From assembly GCA_038063015.1 (NCBI GenBank), contig JBBTVX010000005.1:1-11388 (forward strand): 11,388 nt of DNA, read 5' to 3'. Origin of the DNA: JACPYG01 sp038063015 (GTDB taxonomy: Bacteria > Patescibacteriota > Minisyncoccia > Minisyncoccales > Staskawiczbacteraceae). Position 1 is the first letter of the stretch; each line of letters begins with the position of its first letter. The notes beneath the pieces were generated by a model, which was given only the letters and a program-made list of their open reading frames with translations, did not search any database and was not told the DNA's origin. This document shows, piece after piece, positions 1-6,714 of this stretch. A program made the position numbers and the translations under genes.

Positions 1-212
1 GCCAGCCAGGCTTTGGCATGGCCGGCCCTAAAACCCGAGCCAAGCTTAACGAGCTCTACGCGGGAAGCGGAGCAACTCCCTCAACAACTCCAACGCCAGC
101 TTTATCCCAAGACAAACAAGCTTTAATCAAACTCATTAAAGAACAGATTGCCCAACTGATGGCCCAGTTGATTCAGATGCTAAAGGAGGAGGTGGAGAAG
201 AAGGGAGGGTAG
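1..212 (+). CDS. C-terminal fragment of a peptidoglycan-binding-like protein (5' end outside window)
   Basis: The reading frame is open from the window edge (first full codon at base 3) to a TAG at 210-212, giving 69 visible residues. The first residues include GMAGPKTRAKLNELY, which matches the G..GPkTraaLn ending of peptidoglycan_binding_1-type repeats. Those repeats bind cell-wall glycan or peptide in exported proteins. After it come a Ser/Thr/Pro/Ala-rich linker and a Gln/Leu/Ile-rich amphipathic tail (LMAQLIQML) ending in charged EEVEKKGG, likely a short helix or coiled coil. An internal ATG at base 18 exists, but the motif begins upstream of it, so the gene is best read as truncated by the window. 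The first 60 bases are about 60% G+C, higher than the genes that follow. Domain assignment is moderate because only the end of the repeat is visible. The role of the whole protein cannot be stated. Confidence 0.6.
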   Translation, partial: QPGFGMAGPKTRAKLNELYAGSGATPSTTPTPALSQDKQALIKLIKEQIAQLMAQLIQMLKEEVEKKGG

Positions 213-253
213 GAAGAACAAAATAAAATGACGGGTGTTAATAACTAATTGCG

Positions 254-281
254 TTGTTTTTTATTACATTCTTGTTATAAT
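254..281 (+). promoter_or_regulatory. Promoter of mntA-hepT with extended -10
   Basis: A TTGTTT -35-like hexamer (254-259), a 16-base spacer and a perfect TATAAT (276-281) preceded by TGT (273-275) form an extended -10 promoter. Transcription should start near 288, giving a leader of about 20 bases before the ATG at 309. The -10 and flanks recur exactly at 1173-1194 upstream of the next operon. Confidence 0.65.
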
Positions 282-290
282 AAATTATTG
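269..290 (+). repeat. 22-base direct repeat, copy 1
   Basis: This copy, containing CTTGTTATAATAAATTATTG, is identical to bases 1173-1194. After one mismatch the similarity continues for four bases (GTAT). Each copy carries the same extended -10 element, and the two copies bracket the MntA/HepT module about 904 bases apart. Confidence 0.85.
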
Positions 291-308
291 TGTATTGTTA
301 AAAATAAT

Positions 309-713
309 ATGGAATTAACCAAAGAGCAGAAAGAGAAAATCCGGAAAATTGCTGAAAAATACCATTTAAAGCTGGTGTTGCTTTTTGGTTCTTTTGCTAA
401 TGGTAAACATAGAGAAGACAGCGATTTAGATATTGCCGTTTTAGGTTCAAGAGAAGTTTTTTTTAATGAACAAATTAGCTTAACAAACGGATTGTCTTTG
501 ATTTTCAATAAAAACATCGATTTGTCGGTTTTAAATAGGGCTAATCCGTTATTACTTTTCCAAGCAAGCAATAATTCAATTTTACTTTACGGTAGCAGAA
601 AAGAATTTTTGAAATTCAAATTATATGCTTTTAATGTATATAATGATTACGCGCCTTATTTTGAAATGGAAAAAAATTTGAACAAAAAAATAATCAGGGC
701 TTATGTCAATTGA
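309..713 (+). CDS. mntA: MNT-type nucleotidyltransferase antitoxin of a type VII toxin-antitoxin pair
   Basis: This is a 134-residue minimal nucleotidyltransferase. The family signature GSX10DXD is complete: G27-S28, then D39 and D41 within SDLDIAV, and a third acidic residue D71 in the following NIDLSVL strand. These would bind nucleotide and two metal ions. In characterised MntA/HepT pairs the MntA enzyme neutralises the HEPN ribonuclease by adding AMP to a tyrosine near its active site. The next gene is a HEPN protein overlapping by 11 bases, the expected arrangement. I chose the ATG at 309 over the upstream TTG at 249 because the -10 promoter (276-281) lies inside the extension and the extra N-terminal residues do not resemble the family. 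No Shine-Dalgarno is visible. The gene is only about 30% G+C in the stretch counted. Function assignment is strong; activity on its partner is inferred. Confidence 0.9.
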   Translation: MELTKEQKEKIRKIAEKYHLKLVLLFGSFANGKHREDSDLDIAVLGSREVFFNEQISLTNGLSLIFNKNIDLSVLNRANPLLLFQASNNSILLYGSRKEFLKFKLYAFNVYNDYAPYFEMEKNLNKKIIRAYVN

Positions 714-1125
714 TAAAAAACTTGTCAGCCGAAAAATAACCCTGATAAATAATGATTTGAAGAGCTTAAAGGCGCTATCTAAACTTTCTCTTAAAACTTA
801 TTTAAGCAAAACGGAGTACGAAGCTTTGGCGGAAAGATATTTAGAAAGAATAATTGGCAGAATGATTGATATTAATTACCATATTTTATCGGAAAAAGAA
901 AATGAAATTCCCACTAATTTTTATAATTCTTTTATTGAATTGGGTAAAAAAAAGTATTTACCGTTTAAGTTAGCCGAAGTAATGGCTAATTCGGCGGGAT
1001 TAAGAAATCGGCTGGCGCACGAGTATGACGAAATTGACGCTAAAAAAGTTTTTGAAGCAATGGAATCTTGTTTAAAAGATGTTCCTAAGTATCTAAAAAA
1101 TATTGTTAAATCATTGGATTTGTAA
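703..1125 (+). CDS. hepT: HEPN-family toxin (HepT-like, DUF86), predicted ribonuclease
   Basis: This 140-residue, largely helical protein carries the HEPN toxin signature RX4HXY near its C-terminus: R101-N-R-L-A-H106-E-Y108. In known HepT toxins the Arg and His form the metal-independent RNase site of a dimer, and the Tyr is the residue AMPylated by MntA. All three are present, so the toxin appears catalytically intact. The start codon lies within the last 11 bases of mntA, which implies translational coupling and co-expression. A weak AGGG stands a few bases upstream of the ATG. The order is antitoxin first, toxin second, under one promoter at 254-281. No clear terminator follows; the 122 bases to the next gene are A/T-rich and hold a second copy of the promoter repeat. 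The RNA target cannot be predicted from this sequence. Confidence 0.88.
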   Translation: MSIDKKLVSRKITLINNDLKSLKALSKLSLKTYLSKTEYEALAERYLERIIGRMIDINYHILSEKENEIPTNFYNSFIELGKKKYLPFKLAEVMANSAGLRNRLAHEYDEIDAKKVFEAMESCLKDVPKYLKNIVKSLDL

Positions 1126-1172
1126 AAATATTTAAAAATTAAAAATTAAATTACACTATTTTTTTACTATTT

Positions 1173-1194
1173 TTCTTGTTATAATAAATTATTG
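1173..1194 (+). repeat. 22-base direct repeat, copy 2, containing an extended -10 promoter
   Basis: This is an exact copy of 269-290. It holds TGT plus TATAAT (-10 at 1180-1185) and would start transcription near 1192, leaving a leader of about 55 bases for the ORF at 1248. The -35 region is only a T-run. A further TATAAT at 1222-1227 could give a shorter leader but has no recognisable -35. Confidence 0.8.
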
Positions 1195-1247
1195 CGTATG
1201 CGATTAAAAAGCGTCTAAACTTATAATAATTAAAAATTTAAATTGAT

Positions 1248-3584
1248 ATGGCAAAAGAATCTTCGTTAATAGTTAGAGTTTCGGAAATAATTTCAAAATA
1301 CAGCATTTATGCATTAGTTTTTTTATTGCCGATTTTGTTTTTGCCATGGACATCGGATATGCTTGATTTCAATAAGCAAACCTTGTTGGTTTTGTTTGCT
1401 TCAATAGCGATGTTTTCATGGATTGCAAAGGTTTTAATTTCGGGAAAATTCAGCGCCAATTTAAATAAAACACATATAGCAGTTTTAGTTTTGTTTTTAG
1501 TTTCTCTTATTTCAACTTTCTTTTCTTTAGATAAATACGGCAGTTTTTGGGGCTGGCCAAGCGCAACTTCGGGAAGTTTATTGTCTTTAATCGGTTTGAC
1601 GATTTTTTATTTTTTAATCAGCAACGCTTTTTCTAAAAAAGAAGTCATTACTTCCGTTATTCTTTTAGCCGTTTCAGGTTTATTGGCGGGGTTTTTGGGG
1701 GTTTTTCAAATGTTTGGCATATTTTTGCCATTTAATTTTGCAAAAACAACTTCGTTTAACACAATAGGGCTCGCCAGCAGTTTGGGGCTGTTTTTAGCAG
1801 TGATGCTGCCCTTGCTGATAGTTTTAGAAATTTTTACCAGAAAGTGGCTTAAAATAGTTTTTGGCGGAGCTATAATCATAACGCTCACAGCATTGGTTCT
1901 TGTAAACTATTTAACTATTTGGTGGGTGGTTTTAGCCGGAATGTTTTTTATTTTATTGTTTGCTATGTTAAAAAAAGATATTTTTGATTTAAAATGGATC
2001 GGTTTGCCGATGTTTTTTTTAGTATTATCTTTGTTTTTTATTATTTTAAAACCGCAGATTTCGGTTCCTGCCAGGCCAATAGAAGTTTTTTTAAACCAGC
2101 AATCAGGTTTTAATATTGCTTTGCAAACAATAAAAGACAGGCCGATTTTAGGCTCAGGTCCAAGCACATTTGTTTTAGATTTTTTAAAGTATAAAAATAT
2201 AAATTTTAACCAAAGCGCTTTGTGGAACATAAGATTTGACGGAGCCGGTTCCAAGATTTTAACCGTTTTAGCGACAACTGGAATTTTAGGCATTATCGCC
2301 TTTTTAGCCCTGCTGGCCGCGGTTGCTTATTATGGAATTAAATTTATGATGAGCAAGCAAGGTAAAAAAGAAGATGGCGGTTTTGAAATTGCGGCCGTGG
2401 GGATTTTTGTTGGCTTTATCGCTCAAACTATAGCTTATTTCTTTTTAAACTCAAATCTTTCCTTAGATTTTCTTTTTTTCTTTTTAATAGCCGCTTTTAT
2501 ATGTTTGTCGTCTGAAAACAAAAAAGATTATACGCTTTCATCTTCGTCTTTTTTGACTTTGGGCATTACATTTATTTTTACATTATTTTTAATTTTTGGG
2601 ATAGGGCTTTTAATTTTAGATGGCCAGAGATATTTTGCCGAAGTAAATTATTTTAACGGGAAAACTGTTTTAGCTTCAGGAAACTTAGAGCAAGGAACAA
2701 CTAAAATAGAAAGCGCCGTAAAGGCAAATCCTAATTCGGATATTTATCTTTCAGAATTATCTCAAGTTTATCTTTTGAAGATTGGGTCGCTGATTAACAA
2801 AAAGGATTTGTCGGACGAAGACAAAAAGAATATCCAGGTTTTAATTAATAATTCAATAAATGCGGCAAAAATTGTCACTGACGTCAGTCCGAATAATGCA
2901 AATAATTGGTCTGTCAGAGGTTTTGTTTATCAAAATTTAATTGGCATAGTCCCTGGCGCGGAGGATTGGGCCATAACATCATATGACAGCGCTATAAAAT
3001 TAGAGCCAATTAGCCCTTACTATCCAACCCAAAAAGGAATTGTTTATATGAAAAAATCCTCTCTTTTGGAAGAAGATAAGGCCAGCGAGAAAAATCAATT
3101 TTTAGAACAGGCAAAAGAGCAGTTTGAAAAAGCCGTTCAATTAAAATCGGATTATAGTTCGGCTCGTTTCCAGATTGCCATGGTTTATCAGGCGCAAGGC
3201 AAAACAACAGAAGAATTACAGACATTAGAAGACGCTAAAAAATCCAGTCCAAATGATGTTGGTTTGGCTTTTCAAATAGGCATTGTTTATTATCAGCAAA
3301 AAGATTATCAGAAAGCAAAAATAGAATTAGAAAGGGCGGTAGAATTAGACCCTAATTATGCCAACGCTATTTATTTTTTGGGCTTGGCTTATGATAAATT
3401 AGAACAGAAATCTCAAGCTATTGTTCAGATTTCCAGAGTTTCAGACTTAAATCCGGACAACGGATATTTGAAAAAAGTTTTAGATAATTTAAGAACCGGG
3501 AAATCGGCTTTAGACGGCATTGAGCAGCAAGCTCCGCCGGAGGTTCCCGTGGAAGAAGCTAAATCAGAAACGCCTAATAAATAA
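1248..3584 (+). CDS. O-antigen ligase/polymerase-like membrane protein with C-terminal TPR domain
   Basis: A 778-residue protein with two parts. Residues about 19-455 contain roughly twelve or thirteen hydrophobic spans, with a long extracytoplasmic loop carrying RPILGSGPSTF (from R298). That loop motif is typical of the Wzy_C/WaaL/PglL superfamily, which transfers or polymerises lipid-linked glycans outside the membrane. Residues about 475-750 form a soluble domain with about five TPR units, such as the one ending AVELDPNYA, which usually bind protein partners. The C-terminal tail is Pro/Glu-rich. At the place where WaaL-type ligases have a conserved His-Asn before the TTGILG-like helix, this protein has G334-S335, so catalytic activity is uncertain. 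No Shine-Dalgarno precedes the ATG. It lies 13 bases upstream of a surface-protein gene, suggesting an operon. Fold assignment is good; the glycan, acceptor and even enzymatic activity are unknown. Confidence 0.75.
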   Translation: MAKESSLIVRVSEIISKYSIYALVFLLPILFLPWTSDMLDFNKQTLLVLFASIAMFSWIAKVLISGKFSANLNKTHIAVLVLFLVSLISTFFSLDKYGSFWGWPSATSGSLLSLIGLTIFYFLISNAFSKKEVITSVILLAVSGLLAGFLGVFQMFGIFLPFNFAKTTSFNTIGLASSLGLFLAVMLPLLIVLEIFTRKWLKIVFGGAIIITLTALVLVNYLTIWWVVLAGMFFILLFAMLKKDIFDLKWIGLPMFFLVLSLFFIILKPQISVPARPIEVFLNQQSGFNIALQTIKDRPILGSGPSTFVLDFLKYKNINFNQSALWNIRFDGAGSKILTVLATTGILGIIAFLALLAAVAYYGIKFMMSKQGKKEDGGFEIAAVGIFVGFIAQTIAYFFLNSNLSLDFLFFFLIAAFICLSSENKKDYTLSSSSFLTLGITFIFTLFLIFGIGLLILDGQRYFAEVNYFNGKTVLASGNLEQGTTKIESAVKANPNSDIYLSELSQVYLLKIGSLINKKDLSDEDKKNIQVLINNSINAAKIVTDVSPNNANNWSVRGFVYQNLIGIVPGAEDWAITSYDSAIKLEPISPYYPTQKGIVYMKKSSLLEEDKASEKNQFLEQAKEQFEKAVQLKSDYSSARFQIAMVYQAQGKTTEELQTLEDAKKSSPNDVGLAFQIGIVYYQQKDYQKAKIELERAVELDPNYANAIYFLGLAYDKLEQKSQAIVQISRVSDLNPDNGYLKKVLDNLRTGKSALDGIEQQAPPEVPVEEAKSETPNK

Positions 3585-3597
3585 TTTTAGGTAATTG

Positions 3598-5943
3598 ATG
3601 AGAAAACTATTTGTATTATTTATATTTTTTGCGCTATTTAGTTTAGCCGGTTTTTCTTTCGCTTCAACAGAGATAGGCACTATCAGCGACGGCTATCAAT
3701 ATGCCTGGGGAAATAACTCCGGCTGGTTTAATTTTGACGCGACGCAGGGTTCGGTTTTTGTAAGAGACGCCAACTTAACAGGATATGTTTGGAGCGAAAA
3801 TTTTGGCTGGATAAATTTAAATCCTCCTGGTTCAGGAGTAAGCAATAATAATGAAGGGACTCTTTCTGGATATGCCTGGGGAGAAAATACCGGCTGGATA
3901 AATTTTAGCGGAGTGATTATCAATTCTGCCGGGCAATTTACAGGAACAGCCTCGGGAGACATTACCGGCACAATTAGCTTTGATTGCTCTGGCTGTGTTG
4001 TAAAAACCGACTGGCGGGCAAAAAGTTCAAGAGGCGGAGGAGGTTTGCCTCCAGGAGCCTATTCGTCTCCCGGCGCTCCGACACCCAGCGGTTTTAGCGT
4101 TTTAATAGAAGACGGTAAAGAATACACAAAAAACCCAATTGTTACTTTAAGATTAAATGGCGGTTCTGACGTTAAAACAATGGCAATATCGGAATCTCCA
4201 GGTTTTGAAAACGCAATTCAGGAAAATTATCAAACAACCAAAACATTTGTTTTGAGCCAAAGCGACGGCAATAAAATAGTTTACGTTAAATTTTATACGC
4301 AATACGGCCAGTCGTCGCCAACAGCATCAGACAGCATAAATTTAAAGACCCAGCCGCCGGAAATAAAAATAACTTATATTAAAGAAAAATACAGTCCGGA
4401 CGAAGACGCAATTTTGAGCGGAGAAACAGAAAGCAATGCCGAAGTTTTTTTATATTTAGACCAGCAATATAGCTCGTTTAAAGCAGATAATAACGGCAAA
4501 TGGCTGATAAGTTTGGGAAAATTATCTTTGGGCAAGCATAAAGTAGAACTGATTCCCAGAGACGCGTTTGGAAATATCGGCAAGCCGTTGACCGTTGAGA
4601 TTTTGGTTGAAGTATCCGCGCTGCCGGCTGAGCCGGAATTTTTACCGTCTATTTTAGAAAAAGTAAAACAGGGCTTGGAATTATTGATTCCGAAATTTTT
4701 AAAGCCGGAGGAAATAAAACCAGTGGAAGTAATAACCGTTCCTCAAGAAACGCCATTATCTCTTGCCAGAAGATGGATTCTCCTGCCCGTGGGTCCGATA
4801 CGAAGATTTGTTTTATCTCCTTTGCCGGCAGAAATTAAAGTATTAGCCCAAAAATTTCCAGAACTTGAAAAAACTTTTAAAGATGTCGGCGTCACAAAAA
4901 TCACCGATGTTGAAAAATTAAAAATCGCCAATTTAAAATTACCGGGATTAACCCAAGCTCTTGGTTTGGGGCAGGTGGAAATTATCCCCGGCAAATTTAC
5001 CCCGCCCAAAGGCGTGCCGATTATTAAATTGCCGTCCACGATTAAACAAAGAATTCCCTCAGAAATTGTTTTTGCAAGGACTGGAGGAGGGTTAATAGAC
5101 CTTAATATTGCTTTGTCCATTGGAAACCAGGGAAAGCCCGAACAAAGAATTGAAATTATTGCAGGGGCGCCGTTGCAGTTAGTGATAAAAACCGACACGC
5201 CGGTAAAAAAAATAAAAGGATATATAGTTTTTAAATCAAAAAAACCAAAAAAAGTGTCTTCTAATGTTTCTTTGGATTATTTAGCGGCTTCTTTGATGTT
5301 TGCCGGCCCGAATCTTGCTGAAAATCAGGACCAGTCCGCAAGAATAGAGGAAAAATTAGTGTTATTGGAGTTTGAATACGAAGACACGGGCGATGGAGTT
5401 TATACCGCCACGGTTCAAACGCCCGCAGTTGACGGCGAATATGAAATTATTACTGTTGTGGATTACGAAGAAGAGCAAATTGTTTTAAAGGAAATTAGAT
5501 TAATTACCGTTGTTGACCCCGAGGGGTATGTTTATGAAAAAGACGGTGAAAAAGAAACGCGTATTTTAGGAGCCGTTGCTTCACTCTATTGGTTGAATAC
5601 AGGCACCAAGCAATATGAGCTTTGGCCGGCTAAAGACTATCAGCAGGAAAATCCGCAAACCACTGATGTAAGAGGCACATATTCATTTTTAGTGCCTGAA
5701 GGATATTATTATTTAAAGGTCGACGCTCCGGGCTATTTAAGTTATGACGGCAAGCCGTTTCAGGTTACAGAGGGCAGCGGCGTTCATATTAATGTTGAAT
5801 TGAAAACCAAATATTGGTGGACAAAAATTGTTGACTGGAAAACCGTCTTATTGCTTGTAGTTATCCTTTTATTGCTTTACAATTTTTATCGCGACAAAAT
5901 GAGAGAAACAAGAGAAAAAAATGTAGCCCAAAATAAAATTTAA
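3598..5943 (+). CDS. Large secreted, C-terminally anchored surface protein with GYxW..GWIN repeats and Ig-like domains
   Basis: A 781-residue exported protein. The N-terminus (MRKLFVLFIFFALFSLAGFSFA) is a Sec signal peptide, cleavage likely before STEIG. Residues about 32-107 hold three aromatic units spaced about 29 residues (W37, W65, W94), each of the form Y.W.(E/N)N.GW.N(F/L). These are followed by a FDCSGCVV segment (C130, C133) and a Gly/Pro-rich linker. Beta-rich Ig-like regions follow at roughly 160-250 and 252-340. A long unassigned region comes next. Near residue 643 a carboxypeptidase-regulatory/CNA-B-like beta domain begins. The C-terminal membrane helix lies around 750-765, followed by a short basic tail, so the body faces outward. 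I prefer the ATG at 3598 to the TTG at 3595 because AGG at 3589-3591 is better spaced. A similar repeat domain is familiar from CPR surface proteins; ligand and function are unknown. Confidence 0.7.
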   Translation: MRKLFVLFIFFALFSLAGFSFASTEIGTISDGYQYAWGNNSGWFNFDATQGSVFVRDANLTGYVWSENFGWINLNPPGSGVSNNNEGTLSGYAWGENTGWINFSGVIINSAGQFTGTASGDITGTISFDCSGCVVKTDWRAKSSRGGGGLPPGAYSSPGAPTPSGFSVLIEDGKEYTKNPIVTLRLNGGSDVKTMAISESPGFENAIQENYQTTKTFVLSQSDGNKIVYVKFYTQYGQSSPTASDSINLKTQPPEIKITYIKEKYSPDEDAILSGETESNAEVFLYLDQQYSSFKADNNGKWLISLGKLSLGKHKVELIPRDAFGNIGKPLTVEILVEVSALPAEPEFLPSILEKVKQGLELLIPKFLKPEEIKPVEVITVPQETPLSLARRWILLPVGPIRRFVLSPLPAEIKVLAQKFPELEKTFKDVGVTKITDVEKLKIANLKLPGLTQALGLGQVEIIPGKFTPPKGVPIIKLPSTIKQRIPSEIVFARTGGGLIDLNIALSIGNQGKPEQRIEIIAGAPLQLVIKTDTPVKKIKGYIVFKSKKPKKVSSNVSLDYLAASLMFAGPNLAENQDQSARIEEKLVLLEFEYEDTGDGVYTATVQTPAVDGEYEIITVVDYEEEQIVLKEIRLITVVDPEGYVYEKDGEKETRILGAVASLYWLNTGTKQYELWPAKDYQQENPQTTDVRGTYSFLVPEGYYYLKVDAPGYLSYDGKPFQVTEGSGVHINVELKTKYWWTKIVDWKTVLLLVVILLLLYNFYRDKMRETREKNVAQNKI

Positions 5944-5948
5944 AAAAA

Positions 5949-6314
5949 ATGAACAAACAAAAAGTAATTTTAACAACAATTATTTTAATTTTTGTAGCGG
6001 CAAACGCCTTTCTTGGCTTTGGTTATTTTTTGGGGCAGAAACAACTGCGGATAGCAGAACAGCAACTAAAAGTTCAACAAAATAATACAAAAATAGTAAA
6101 CTTTACAAAGCTTTTTATTGAAAAGGTTTTAAAAGCGGAAAAAGAAGTTTCTTTTGAAGAGCGCCTTATATTGGAGAACGCTGTAAGGGATTTAAGCGAT
6201 AATGATGTTTTAACGCAATGGGAAAAGTTTACCGCTAGTAAAACAGAAACCGAGGCCCAAGAAGAAGTTAAAAATTTATTAGATTTATTAGTTAAAAAAT
6301 TTTTTATTAATTGA
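5949..6314 (+). CDS. Small single-pass membrane protein of unknown function
   Basis: This 121-residue protein starts five bases after the preceding stop, so it is almost certainly co-transcribed and perhaps translated by re-initiation. Residues about 5-28 form one hydrophobic span after a short MNKQK head. Next come a Gln/Lys-rich helix likely to form a coiled coil (about 30-47) and a charged helical region ending in KFFIN. No enzymatic motif is visible and I do not recognise a family. Its position suggests an accessory or scaffolding role for the upstream surface protein or ligase-like protein, but that is inference from neighbourhood only. The TGA stop (6312-6314) lies inside the left arm of a 17-base perfect inverted repeat. 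The ATG sits in an A-rich stretch without a Shine-Dalgarno. Confidence 0.7.
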   Translation: MNKQKVILTTIILIFVAANAFLGFGYFLGQKQLRIAEQQLKVQQNNTKIVNFTKLFIEKVLKAEKEVSFEERLILENAVRDLSDNDVLTQWEKFTASKTETEAQEEVKNLLDLLVKKFFIN

Positions 6315-6364
6315 GCGCTCATTTTGCGTTTTAAAAACCGTTGACGTGCAAAATGAGCGCTCAA
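6311..6364 (+). repeat. Long perfect inverted repeat at the end of the surface operon
   Basis: The 17-base arm TTGAGCGCTCATTTTGC (6311-6327) is repeated exactly as its reverse complement at 6348-6364 around a 20-base loop. Each arm also contains the self-complementary TGAGCGCTCA. No T-run follows directly, so it is not a classical terminator by itself. It may protect the mRNA 3' end or be a protein-binding or recombination site. Confidence 0.85.
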
Positions 6365-6378
6365 TCAACTATGAACAC

Positions 6379-6402
6379 AAAAAACGCCTTTCGGCGTTTT
6401 TT
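6379..6402. terminator. Bidirectional Rho-independent terminator
   Basis: Six A's, CGCC, TTTC, GGCG and six T's form a symmetric hairpin with a U-tract on either strand. Read on the minus strand the loop is a stable GAAA tetraloop. It separates the plus-strand surface operon from the convergent rpmB-tRNA unit and can serve both. Confidence 0.9.
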
Positions 6403-6417
6403 GAGCGTAATTAATTT

Positions 6418-6488
6418 TCGGGGAAGGGAGAATCGAACTCCCACCGCACGCACCCCATGCGTGTATCCTGCCTTTGGACCATTCCCCG
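6418..6488 (-). tRNA. tRNA-Pro, anticodon GGG
   Basis: A full 71-base cloverleaf can be folded on the minus strand. Acceptor CGGGGAA/TTCCCCG pairs completely, with C1-G72 and discriminator A73 as in bacterial tRNA-Pro. The D stem is GTCC/GGAT with G18-G19 in the loop. The anticodon stem CACGC/GCGTG encloses ATGGGGT, giving anticodon GGG (6454-6456) with G37. The variable loop is four bases, and the T stem GGGAG/CTCCC holds TTCGATT. It reads CCC and CCU codons. CCA is not encoded, so the 3' end must be added. It starts 9 bases after the rpmB stop on the same strand and ends 15 bases before the terminator, so it is probably cut from an rpmB transcript. Confidence 0.93.
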
Positions 6489-6497
6489 TGTTTATTT

Positions 6498-6692
6498 TTA
6501 TTTTGACATTGCTTTTATGCACTTTGCGCAAGTAAGCGCTCGCTTACCGGCATTTTTACCGGAAACCAAACGAACCCATTGCAGGTTTGGGTATTTTCTT
6601 ATTTTTTGAGTAGGATTGTATTTGCCTCTTAGTTTTACAAGAGACCAGGACATTCCTGATTTTTTTCCGCAGATTGAACAAACTTTTTCCAT
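6498..6692 (-). CDS. rpmB: 50S ribosomal protein L28 (zinc-binding form)
   Basis: This 64-residue basic protein has the L28 core around RKYPNLQWVRL (about residues 32-42), matching the YPNLQ segment of bacterial L28, after an N-terminal CxxCGKKS. Cysteines at positions 5, 8, 55 and 58 form two CxxC pairs that can bind one zinc ion, so this is the zinc-containing version of the protein. L28 sits in the large subunit near the exit-site side and is needed for late assembly. The protein is short compared with the roughly 78 residues of E. coli L28. No Shine-Dalgarno precedes the ATG (upstream is A/T-rich), and only a weak TATAAA-like -10 is seen about 12 bases upstream. A tRNA-Pro gene follows closely on the same strand, suggesting one transcription unit ending at the hairpin at 6379-6402. 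Confidence 0.9.
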   Translation of the reverse strand: MEKVCSICGKKSGMSWSLVKLRGKYNPTQKIRKYPNLQWVRLVSGKNAGKRALTCAKCIKAMSK

Positions 6693-6714
6693 GAAACTTT
6701 TATTTTATAAAAGA

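Noticed and set aside
182..233. Strong Shine-Dalgarno-like AAGGAGGAGGTG followed by an ATG at 228
   Set aside because: The purine run encodes Lys-Glu-Glu-Val in the first gene, the ATG is too far downstream, and it opens only a handful of codons.
249..308. TTG start at 249 extending mntA by 20 residues
   Set aside because: The -10 promoter (276-281) lies inside it and the extra residues do not fit the nucleotidyltransferase family.
275..571. Minus-strand ORF over mntA
   Set aside because: It is a shadow of the nucleotidyltransferase gene with no recognisable domain or start signals.
3595..3597. TTG as the start of the surface protein
   Set aside because: The adjacent ATG at 3598 has better spacing from AGG and gives a typical MRK signal peptide start.
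6341..6535. Plus-strand ORF of 64 codons
   Set aside because: It runs across the terminator and the tRNA-Pro gene and has no protein-like features.
6532..6547. Palindrome GTAAGCG-CT-CGCTTAC
   Set aside because: It falls inside the rpmB coding sequence and is explained by its codons (Gly-Lys-Arg-Ala); no regulatory context.
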